This document shows positions 19,409 through 26,280 of a stretch of 64,000 nt of DNA, piece by piece. Positions within the stretch are counted from its first letter, which is position 1. Each line of letters starts with the position of its first letter. Made by a program: the position numbers and the translations under genes. The notes below the pieces were generated by a model. The model ran no database searches, was not told where the DNA came from, and was given only the letters and a program-made list of their open reading frames with translations. This stretch comes from CAWCOU01 sp963797335 (GTDB taxonomy: Bacteria; Pseudomonadota; Gammaproteobacteria; JAURND01). The stretch lies in the NCBI GenBank assembly GCA_963797335.1, contig CAWCOU010000008.1, forward strand, positions 1-64,000. Reading direction: 5' to 3'.

Positions 19409-19825
19409 TCATTTGACCACCACTAAAAGGACAACCGCGACTAAAATAATGACAGAGAATTCATTGAACCAGCGATAAAACTTGTCGGAGTGTCGGTTGC
19501 GATCATGCTTAAACTGTCTAAGGTAATAGCCGCAAAAAAAATGATAAATCCAGAGCACTAATACCAATGCCAGTTTTGCCTGCAACCAAGCTTGATGGAT
19601 ATACCAGTCGAAGTTGCTGGTTAATAGAATTAGACCAAATAAAGTAGCGAATACGGCGCTGGGCGTCGCGATACCATAATATAACTTTCGTTCCATGATC
19701 TTGAATCGTTCTTGGCTAATACTATCTTTGCTCATGGCGTGATAAACGAACAACCGCGGCAGATAAAATAAACCGCTAAACCAAGTGACTACAAAAATGA
19801 TATGAAACGCTTTGATCCAAAGCAT
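19409..19825 (-). CDS. hemJ: HemJ-type protoporphyrinogen IX oxidase
   Basis: A 138-residue integral membrane protein of the UPF0093/HemJ family, which oxidises protoporphyrinogen in haem synthesis. The ATG at 19825 has GAGG five bases upstream and gives the usual start LWIKAFHIIFVVTWFSGLFY, holding the conserved His; RLFVYH follows. Four hydrophobic helices are seen, with a conserved AKLALVLVLWIYHFFCG segment. The haem context (hemL close by) supports the call. Confidence 0.9.
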   Translation of the reverse strand: MLWIKAFHIIFVVTWFSGLFYLPRLFVYHAMSKDSISQERFKIMERKLYYGIATPSAVFATLFGLILLTSNFDWYIHQAWLQAKLALVLVLWIYHFFCGYYLRQFKHDRNRHSDKFYRWFNEFSVIILVAVVLLVVVK

Positions 19826-19852
19826 ACCTTCCTCAAATAGAATATATGGCGC

Positions 19853-19939
19853 CCTAGGGGTCAAGTCTGGATTTCTGCCTTATTTTCAGAAAATCAGCCA
19901 TTTGCTTTTGAAAGCAGAAATCCAGACTTGACCCCTAGG
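19853..19939. repeat. Perfect 26-bp inverted repeat (MITE/REP-like)
   Basis: Arms 19853-19878 and 19914-19939 are exact inverse copies, starting and ending in CCTAGG, with a 35-base spacer. A further partial copy of the outer part (TGACCCCTAGGC) follows at 19943-19954. It lies in the 313-base hemJ-erpA gap, which holds no gene. No transposase is linked to it. Confidence 0.85.
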
Positions 19940-20138
19940 CTTCTGACCCCTAGGCAATGTGGGAAGTATACGCCTCTTCCGGAGTGAACGCCCCCGTTTG
20001 TTACATTTACTACTAGTTAATTTTATAAACTTTATTTTTGCATATTTATAGCAAGTGATTGACTTTATGCCTGTTTTTTAGTAATATTATGACTTGAATT
20101 TTAAATAGATAATCAAAACCCCTTTCAGAGAAAACGCT

Positions 20139-20504
20139 ATGCCCTCTCCCGCATCTTCAGACTCAGACGCCATTATTCAAGTAACCGATGCCGCCATTCA
20201 GAAAGTGCATGAGCTGATGGTGGAAGAAGACAATCTCAGCCTAAAGTTGCGTGTTTTTGTGACCGGTGGCGGTTGTTCCGGTTTTCAATACGGCGTCAGT
20301 TTCGAGGAGGAAATAGACCCTGAGGAAGACATTATTATAAATAAACCGCCGATTACCTTGCTTATCGATGCCATGAGCTTAAATTACCTAAAAGGTGCTA
20401 GCATCGATTACAAAAAGGATCTTCAAGGCGAGCAATTCATCATCACCAATAACCCTAACGCAAAAACAACTTGCGGCTGCGGCTCTTCTTTTTCAGCGGA
20501 ATGA
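20139..20504 (+). CDS. erpA: A-type iron-sulfur carrier ErpA
   Basis: A 121-residue Fe-S cluster carrier. The three cluster-binding cysteines are in GGGCSGFQYG and the C-terminal CGCGSSFS motif. The N-terminal block ITDAAIQKVHELMVEEDN-like segment (VTDAAIQKVHELM) agrees with ErpA rather than IscA. It delivers clusters to apo-enzymes including those of isoprenoid synthesis. The gene stands alone between hemJ and a convergent glutathione-synthesis gene. Confidence 0.93.
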   Translation: MPSPASSDSDAIIQVTDAAIQKVHELMVEEDNLSLKLRVFVTGGGCSGFQYGVSFEEEIDPEEDIIINKPPITLLIDAMSLNYLKGASIDYKKDLQGEQFIITNNPNAKTTCGCGSSFSAE

Positions 20505-20519
20505 AACTAAAAATGGATT

Positions 20520-21797
20520 TTAGGTCTGCGCTTCTAGTTCTTTTACAGCGGCTAACAGCGCCAGGCGAGCAATAACGCCGTAGGCATAGAAACGATTAGC
20601 GCCCGATTCGGGGGGCTGGCAGGGGTTATTGCAGGCATTGTCAAATGCTAGCGGTTCAAAGTTCATGCCAGGGGCATTTAGATTTTCATCCACGTCTTTT
20701 TCAGCATGGACACGATAAAATCCACCCACGACGTGATTCCCTATCATATAGACCACGGGTTCAGCCACCGATTGCTTTTCTCCCCAGGTTTCAAAACTGT
20801 AAACACCTTCTTGCAATAAAACTTGAGTGACGGGTTTGCCGCCTTTGGTATTCGCCATGCTTTGTCGTTGCTTTCGATTTAAATTAAGCAGCTCGTTTTT
20901 ATTTTTGATCATCATCACTGCCATACCGTAGGTCCCGGCATCTGCTTTAATCACCACAAACGGTGGGTCAGAAATACCGTATTCCGCATATTTCTGCTCG
21001 ATGGCCTGAAATAAACTGTCGACCTGCGCCATTAATGCCTCTTGACCTTCGCCAGTCATGAAATTGACTGCACTGCACGAGCGAAAATACGGTGCAATTA
21101 ACCAAGGGTCAATGCCAATGTGCTGCGCAAATGTCTCACTGATTTCGGCATAATACTGAAAATGAGTCGTTTTGGAACGTGTTTCCCAACCCAAACTCAA
21201 CGGCGGGAACACTTTCTGTTCCAGGTTTTGTAACAAGGCGGGCACACCACTGGATAAGTCGTTATTCAGTAAAATCAGGCAGGGCGTAAAATCGTCGATG
21301 TACAGGCGATTACCTCGACGAGTCAGAGGTTCTATGCGGATGGTTTTACCGGAAGGCAGCGCTATCTCTTTGGCCGTTTTTAAATTTTCCAATAAGGAGC
21401 CAATGCGCACGGCAAACCCAGCTCGCGTTAAAATTTCCACCAGCGCGGCTACGTTTTCAAAGTAAAACATATGCCCGGTATGGTTTTCGGGGATTAAGAG
21501 AATTTGTGAAGCTAATGGGCAAATCTTTTCGATGCCCGCTTGCACGGCTTGCACGTATAAGGGCATGAATTCGGGGTTTAAATTATTAAACCCGGCCGGA
21601 AACAGATTGGTATCGACCGGCGCTAATTTAAAGCCGGCATTACGCAGATCGACTGAGCTGTAAAATAAAGAAGGTGCTTTTTGCCATTGTTCACGAAACC
21701 AGCGCTCAATAGCCACCTGCTGCACTAATAGCCGTTCTTCCAGTTGATGTAATGGGGCGTTGAGTGGTGTGGATATATACGGAATAGGGTTGGGCAT
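20520..21797 (-). CDS. gshA: Glutamate-cysteine ligase, proteobacterial (GshA, Acidithiobacillus-like) type
   Basis: A 425-residue protein matching the family of gamma-glutamylcysteine synthetases that is distinct from E. coli GshA. It has a long N-terminal domain and an ATP-grasp-like C-terminal half (PPFVVIKADAGTYGMAVMMI, EGVYSFETWGEKQSVAEPVV). It would perform the first step of glutathione synthesis. A gshB gene is not adjacent. An AAGG site lies seven bases before the ATG. Family assignment is from memory of the conserved blocks. Confidence 0.78.
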   Translation of the reverse strand: MPNPIPYISTPLNAPLHQLEERLLVQQVAIERWFREQWQKAPSLFYSSVDLRNAGFKLAPVDTNLFPAGFNNLNPEFMPLYVQAVQAGIEKICPLASQILLIPENHTGHMFYFENVAALVEILTRAGFAVRIGSLLENLKTAKEIALPSGKTIRIEPLTRRGNRLYIDDFTPCLILLNNDLSSGVPALLQNLEQKVFPPLSLGWETRSKTTHFQYYAEISETFAQHIGIDPWLIAPYFRSCSAVNFMTGEGQEALMAQVDSLFQAIEQKYAEYGISDPPFVVIKADAGTYGMAVMMIKNKNELLNLNRKQRQSMANTKGGKPVTQVLLQEGVYSFETWGEKQSVAEPVVYMIGNHVVGGFYRVHAEKDVDENLNAPGMNFEPLAFDNACNNPCQPPESGANRFYAYGVIARLALLAAVKELEAQT

Positions 21798-21901
21798 GAA
21801 TGAACCTTATAGCTGAAAATTTTCTCTTATCTGATTACAATAACAGGATAGCATATCTCGACAATTGATGCGAAACTCTGAAAGCAACGAAGGAACTTAC
21901 T

Positions 21902-22579
21902 ATGCAACCGTTCAAAATAGCCGCTTCTGTCTTATCCGCTGATTTTGCTCAATTAGGGCAGGAAGTAAATCAAGTGCTGGCCGCAGGAGCCGATTGGATT
22001 CATTTGGATGTGATGGATAATCACTACGTGCCAAATTTGACCATTGGTCCTTTGGTTTGCAAGTCATTGCGTGATTTTGGCATAACCGCAGTTCTAGACG
22101 TGCATTTGATGGCCAAACCGGTGGATAGGCTGATACACGATTTCGCCAAAGCCGGTGCCACCTATATCACCATCCACCCCGAAGCCACTGAGCATTTGGA
22201 CCGCAGCTTACAGCACATCCGCGATTCAGGGTGCAAAGCCGGTCTCGTCTTCAATCCAGCCACCGCTTTTTCGCAATTACCGTATGTCATTGATAAACTG
22301 GATTTAATTATGCTGATGTCGGTGAACCCCGGCTTTCCCAATCAATCTTTTATTCCGAGCAGCCTCACCAAGCTTCAAGAGATGCGCCGTTTTCTGGATA
22401 GCCACGGTTACCAACAACGATTGGAAATTGATGGCGGGGTAAAGGTGGATAATATTGAGCAAATCGCCGCCGCCGGCGCCGATACGTTCGTCATCGGCTC
22501 TGCTATTTTTGATACCCCAGACTATAAAACCACCATAGAAAGGTTCCACAGCGCCCTCAGCCCCCTTGCCAACGTTTAA
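21902..22579 (+). CDS. rpe: Ribulose-phosphate 3-epimerase
   Basis: A 225-residue TIM-barrel enzyme of the pentose phosphate pathway. Motifs: ASVLSADFAQLG, the metal-binding WIHLDVMDNHYVPN, VHLMAKPVD, MSVNPGFPNQSFI and EIDGGVKVDN. AAGGA lies seven bases before the ATG. The 3' end overlaps the convergent ubiX gene by 23 bases. Confidence 0.97.
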   Translation: MQPFKIAASVLSADFAQLGQEVNQVLAAGADWIHLDVMDNHYVPNLTIGPLVCKSLRDFGITAVLDVHLMAKPVDRLIHDFAKAGATYITIHPEATEHLDRSLQHIRDSGCKAGLVFNPATAFSQLPYVIDKLDLIMLMSVNPGFPNQSFIPSSLTKLQEMRRFLDSHGYQQRLEIDGGVKVDNIEQIAAAGADTFVIGSAIFDTPDYKTTIERFHSALSPLANV

Positions 22580-23123
22580 CCCCTTCTATTTCAACTCCGA
22601 ATAAATCCAACACCCTACCGACGGAGTGATGGACAATATCCGAGATAGTGTCTGGCTTGGTGTAGAAAGCCGGCATCGGCGGTGCGATAATGCCTCCCAG
22701 CTGCGTCACTTTCAGCATATTTTCCAAATGACCGGCATGGAGCGGCGACTCTCGCACCATTAGCACCAATCGTCGCCGTTCTTTTAAGACCACATCGGCC
22801 GCTCGCGTCAGCAAATTACTGGCCACCCCGCAGGCGATTTCCGCCAAGCTTCGCATGGAACAAGGGGCGATAATCATGCCCATCGTTTGAAAAGAGCCGC
22901 TGGCAATAGCTGCCGCCATGTCAGAGATGGAATAATCGACATCCGCCAGCGCCCGTAATGCCTTAGAGGTGAAATCACTTTCTAAGGCGCGCGTGGTTTC
23001 GGCTGATTTGGATATCACCAGATGGGTTTCGATGTCGGCGTTTTTCAAAGCTTCCAGCAAACGAATGCCATAAATAATTCCAGAAGCTCCGCTAATGCCA
23101 ATTATAAGTCGTGGTTTTTGCAT
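22557..23123 (-). CDS. ubiX: Flavin prenyltransferase UbiX
   Basis: A 188-residue enzyme that prenylates FMN for the UbiD decarboxylase of ubiquinone synthesis. The N-terminal nucleotide-binding GISGASGIIYGIRLLEAL and the IAPCSMRSLAEIACGV and LMVRESPLHAGHLENML blocks are diagnostic. Length is typical. No ubiD is in view. Confidence 0.95.
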   Translation of the reverse strand: MQKPRLIIGISGASGIIYGIRLLEALKNADIETHLVISKSAETTRALESDFTSKALRALADVDYSISDMAAAIASGSFQTMGMIIAPCSMRSLAEIACGVASNLLTRAADVVLKERRRLVLMVRESPLHAGHLENMLKVTQLGGIIAPPMPAFYTKPDTISDIVHHSVGRVLDLFGVEIEGVKRWQGG

Positions 23124-23212
23124 AATTTAAAAGATCTGTACGGTATAGGCTTTATCTGCTTTTTATTTTAAGCTGAATGCGGCTATTAATCCATGAATCA
23201 TGCCAGGTCAAT

Positions 23213-23623
23213 ATGAGAAAAACCCCCATCTTAGTCACCGGTTTTACTTTGCTGGAATTATTAACCGTGCTCGCCATTATCGGTTTATTAACGCTAAGTA
23301 GTTACCCTATCTACACTTATCATGTCCTAAAAACCCACCGGATCGAAGCCCAAATGGGCTTGCTCGACCTGGCCTCGGCATTGGATCGTTACTACACAGC
23401 CAATAATACGTATGAAGGCGCAACTTTGGCCAATCTAGAAATTAACCAGGAAACCCCGAATCACTACTACCGCTTGGAAATTGCCGAGCTAACCGAAGGC
23501 AGCTATTTGCTTCGAGCACTAGCCATCGGCCCCCAAACAAAAGATAGTGCTTGTGGCACTTTTACTTTAAATCAATTAGGCGAGCGAAACACTTCAGGCG
23601 AAGATAACCATTGTTGGTACTGA
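23213..23623 (+). CDS. Type IV pilin-like protein (PilE/ComP-like)
   Basis: A 136-residue prepilin. Starting at ATG 23213 (AGGT upstream), the leader MRKTPILVTG ends at the PilD cleavage site before F11, followed by TLLE with the conserved Glu at mature position 5 and a hydrophobic helix to about residue 35. The C-terminus has a disulfide-type cysteine pair (SACGT and HCWY). It is a single pilin outside a pilus cluster, so a minor pilin or a competence pilin is likely. Part of its 3' coding end is repeated at 24568-24628. Confidence 0.85.
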   Translation: MRKTPILVTGFTLLELLTVLAIIGLLTLSSYPIYTYHVLKTHRIEAQMGLLDLASALDRYYTANNTYEGATLANLEINQETPNHYYRLEIAELTEGSYLLRALAIGPQTKDSACGTFTLNQLGERNTSGEDNHCWY

Positions 23624-23646
23624 GATTATTCACCCACAACCATTTA

Positions 23647-23697
23647 CTATGGACTCACGACCCGAGGTGCATCAACCCATTCGCGCTCTTCAAATCT
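23647..23697 (-). pseudogene. Remnant of a PemI/ChpS-like antitoxin C-terminus, copy 1
   Basis: On the minus strand the codons read EEREWVDAPRVVSP and a TAG stop. This closely matches the tail of the second copy at 24821-24898 (EEREWVDAPAVGREPL). A stop lies just upstream, so only the tail survives, and no toxin gene follows it. It sits 24 bases after the pilin stop. Confidence 0.6.
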
Positions 23698-23773
23698 TTA
23701 CTTTTTACGGCATTTTATATATCGTAATTCAGTATCTCTAATCCATTAAAAATAATATTTAGGAGCTTACGAC

Positions 23774-24472
23774 ATGTTACAGAAACTTTTTTCTTTTTTT
23801 GGTTATAATCAACAAACCCCATCTTCCCAACCCTCCCCTTCTTCTACCTTTATTAATCCTCTTCTTATTGCGCAAGCACTTGATGAGGTGAAAATGCCCC
23901 CCGGTTTAATACCTCTAATTTTAGATTACCATACTAACCCTGCCAAAACACTCAGGGCACAATCTGAGGGTTTAAGGACACAAATAAAAAAAATTAAGCT
24001 TTTGAGTCCTGATCCTTCTGCATGGATTTCCCTTTTTTCTAATCAGCATATTCCAATGGGATTAAGAGCCGGATTCGCAATACAAGCTCTAGAGGCTTTC
24101 ATCAATAACACATTAATAGATTTTATGAATCAGAAGCATAATGAAGTACTGCGAGTATTAATCCCAATTAATTTTAATACTTTGGACGATTATGGCCAGT
24201 ATGAATATATAAAAGATTTATTTTTCGCCCCACAACGTTGGATAGCTCTTGACATAGATTCGTATAAATCTCAAGATGAATATAAGCAGAATCCAGAATG
24301 GTATAAGAGTCGTGATAAGACATTAGCGGAATATTCTCTCGAGATGGTTGGGGATCCCAAGGTTGGTAAAACACATGCCGAACTCCAGAAATTATTCCGT
24401 CAACTGGAAGCACTCTTGGGTCCTCTTGAAATTAAATCACAAGCCCAACCCGCTAGCGCTCCTTCTCTCTAA
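23774..24472 (+). CDS. Hypothetical protein between duplicated remnants
   Basis: A 232-residue protein without recognised domain. An AGGAG site precedes the ATG. The N-terminus has an aromatic stretch (LQKLFSFFGYN) and a Ser/Pro/Gln linker (residues 14-25), then a mostly helical body with acidic and aromatic patches, and a Gln/Pro/Ala/Ser tail. There is no signal peptide. It is more AT-rich than flanking core genes and lies exactly between two partial copies of a pilin-tail/antitoxin segment, so it was probably brought in or trapped by the duplication. Such architecture fits a possible secreted effector, which is speculation. Confidence 0.6.
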   Translation: MLQKLFSFFGYNQQTPSSQPSPSSTFINPLLIAQALDEVKMPPGLIPLILDYHTNPAKTLRAQSEGLRTQIKKIKLLSPDPSAWISLFSNQHIPMGLRAGFAIQALEAFINNTLIDFMNQKHNEVLRVLIPINFNTLDDYGQYEYIKDLFFAPQRWIALDIDSYKSQDEYKQNPEWYKSRDKTLAEYSLEMVGDPKVGKTHAELQKLFRQLEALLGPLEIKSQAQPASAPSL

Positions 24473-24567
24473 AACTAAGCAGCGACTTATAAAAGATTAA
24501 GAGCTATTTTAAATGGCATAGCCTGTTGCTGCCTTCTTTCGCCGCTTATAATGCTTTATTTTCATTC

Positions 24568-24628
24568 AAGGCAGCTATTTGCTTCGAGCACTACCCATAG
24601 GTCCCCAAACAAAAGATAGTGACTGTGG
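24568..24628 (+). repeat. Second, partial copy of the pilin 3' coding region
   Basis: About 60 bases match 23496-23555 of the pilin gene with about five mismatches (from AAGGCAGCTATTTGCTTCG to the AGATAGTG segment). It lacks the rest of the gene and now forms the 3' end of the truncated toxin frame read on the other strand. Confidence 0.8.
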
Positions 24629-24824
24629 TCTTAATACCCACCACTGGAACCGCAAATCCAATCCGTCGAGCAAAATCACCGCCATTGGTGATTGGGCATA
24701 TTACTGGCAGTTTAGTTACTTTATTAAATGCTGTCGACGACACAATCAGAACTGGGCGGGTACCTTGTTGTTCACGCCCTTCCGCCGGATCCAGCAATAC
24801 CAAATAAATATCACCCTGCTTCAT
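24591..24824 (-). pseudogene. Truncated PemK/MazF (ChpB-like) toxin
   Basis: The 77-residue frame starts with the family block MKQGDIYLVLLDPAEGREQQ, then GTRPVLIVSS and the PITNGGDFARRIGFAVPV stretch of ChpB/PemK endoribonucleases. Homology stops after residue about 66; the last ten codons are the reverse complement of a pilin-gene fragment. The usual C-terminal helix is therefore missing (family about 110 residues), and the toxin is probably inactive. Its ATG overlaps the stop of the antitoxin remnant upstream, the normal coupling of such modules. Confidence 0.8.
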
Positions 24825-24898
24825 AAGGGCTCGCGACCTACAGCAGGCGCATCAACCCATTCACGTTCTTCATCCGGTTGGGGCTCCGTGTAATCCGA
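24821..24898 (-). pseudogene. Antitoxin (PemI/ChpS-like) C-terminal remnant, copy 2
   Basis: Codons read TEPQPDEEREWVDAPAVGRE then PL and a TGA that overlaps the toxin ATG. WxDAPxVGRE is typical of the end of PemI/ChpS antitoxins. Upstream codons lose similarity and no N-terminal AbrB-type DNA-binding domain is found, so the gene is a remnant. Confidence 0.65.
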
Positions 24899-25066
24899 TA
24901 CCGCATGTGGGGGCCTTGCCAACTCCCTAGAAAACGCGCGCGACCCGCTTTTACGCCAGCAAACTTGCAGGCAAGCTGCCTTGCGCTCGCCGGGAATTTA
25001 AAGTATCTCCGGGTTGCTGCAATGGCGTACATAGCAGTATAATTCGGTTTTATTTTAGGAAAGTTC

Positions 25067-25690
25067 ATGAAGAATTCCCTCGATAAGGTATTGCGCGGCT
25101 ATCAGCGATTTCGCGAAAAATATGCGTTGGGCGACAATTCCATTATGCAGTACCTCTCCCATTATGGCCAAAAGCCTCAAGTGATGGTGGTTTCCTGTTG
25201 CGATTCCCGTGTCGATCCGGCGCTGATATTGCAGTGTGATCCCGGAGATTTATTTGTCGTGCGTAATGTTGCCAATATTATTCCCCCCTATGAAAAAGAC
25301 GAAGCACACCACGGCACTAGCGCTGCCCTAGAGTTTGGCATCTGCTTTTTGAAAGTGAAGCACCTTATTTTATTGGGCCACAGCCAATGCGGGGGTATTC
25401 AGGCGTTATTGACCAATGCGCATAACCAGCCATCTCAAAATGACTTCATCAACAACTGGGTTTCTTTAATTAAGAACGAGGATGCAGCACACTGCGACAA
25501 TGCAGACGAGTACGCTAAGTTAGCGCTTAACCAATCGCTGCAACATTGTCTGACATTTCCGTGGATACGCGACAAAATAGCGCAAGAAGCGTTAAGAATT
25601 CATTTGTGGTTTTTTGACGTCGAGAAAGGCCAAATTCTAACCTCTGACACCGAACAACACTACAAGCCACTCGAACTCGACCACCCCTAA
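25067..25690 (+). CDS. Beta-class carbonic anhydrase
   Basis: A 207-residue zinc enzyme interconverting CO2 and bicarbonate. The zinc ligands are visible in VSCCDSRVDP (Cys, with the Asp-Arg dyad) and LILLGHSQCGG (His and Cys). VVRNVANIIPPYE and GTSAALEFGI are conserved. AGGA lies seven bases before the ATG. It stands alone after the decayed toxin-antitoxin region. Confidence 0.95.
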   Translation: MKNSLDKVLRGYQRFREKYALGDNSIMQYLSHYGQKPQVMVVSCCDSRVDPALILQCDPGDLFVVRNVANIIPPYEKDEAHHGTSAALEFGICFLKVKHLILLGHSQCGGIQALLTNAHNQPSQNDFINNWVSLIKNEDAAHCDNADEYAKLALNQSLQHCLTFPWIRDKIAQEALRIHLWFFDVEKGQILTSDTEQHYKPLELDHP

Positions 25691-25746
25691 CATATCCACA
25701 GTCATTTTGTTCTACAAGCCTGTAGATACGGAGAACGGAGAACGCA

Positions 25747-26280
25747 TTAATTCTTTTTCAGAAAGAACGCATCCACGAACAACAAAACTGCCCCAAAAGT
25801 AATAGCGGCATCAGCAATGTTAAAAACAAAGAAATGCCAATTATGCAAATAAAAATCCACGAAATCTATAACATACCCGTAAATAAACCGATCACACAGA
25901 TTACCCAAAGCACCACCCAACACCAGAGCCAACCCACAAGCCAACCACGGTTTATTCGCCGGTATTTTTTTCAGCCATAAAATAATAAAAACACTGACAA
26001 CCAGCGCAATTAAACTAAACAACCAAAGCGCCAATGAACCAGTTCGGTTTAAAAAACTAAACGCCGCCCCCGGATTATACATCAACGTAAAATTTAAAAA
26101 CGGAGTAATCGCTTTCGGGTGGTAAAGCATTAAATGATTAACCGCTAAATATTTAGTGAACTGATCGATGATAATGACTAGCAACGAAAGCCAACACCAT
26201 CGCAGGCTGGATTTTTGCACTTTGATTTTTGCATACATAGGTAAAAACACCCGCTGTTTGTAGCTGTTTCGATTAAGCAT
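25747..26280 (-). CDS. lspA: Lipoprotein signal peptidase
   Basis: A 177-residue inner-membrane aspartyl protease that cleaves prolipoprotein signal peptides. Four membrane helices are apparent; the catalytic aspartates lie in GGALGNLCDRFIYGYVIDFV and FNIADAAITFG. The ATG at 26280 overlaps the ileS stop, so the pair is translationally coupled, as in E. coli. An internal ATG 14 codons later is an alternative start. Confidence 0.96.
   Translation of the reverse strand: MLNRNSYKQRVFLPMYAKIKVQKSSLRWCWLSLLVIIIDQFTKYLAVNHLMLYHPKAITPFLNFTLMYNPGAAFSFLNRTGSLALWLFSLIALVVSVFIILWLKKIPANKPWLACGLALVLGGALGNLCDRFIYGYVIDFVDFYLHNWHFFVFNIADAAITFGAVLLFVDAFFLKKN

Noticed and set aside
24579..24893. 104-codon plus-strand frame beginning with pilin-like residues
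   Set aside because: It merely joins the pilin fragment to antisense toxin sequence; no start signal.
24838..25068. 76-codon open frame on the minus strand upstream of the toxin
   Set aside because: The antitoxin tail is encoded in another frame of the same stretch; this frame resembles no antitoxin.
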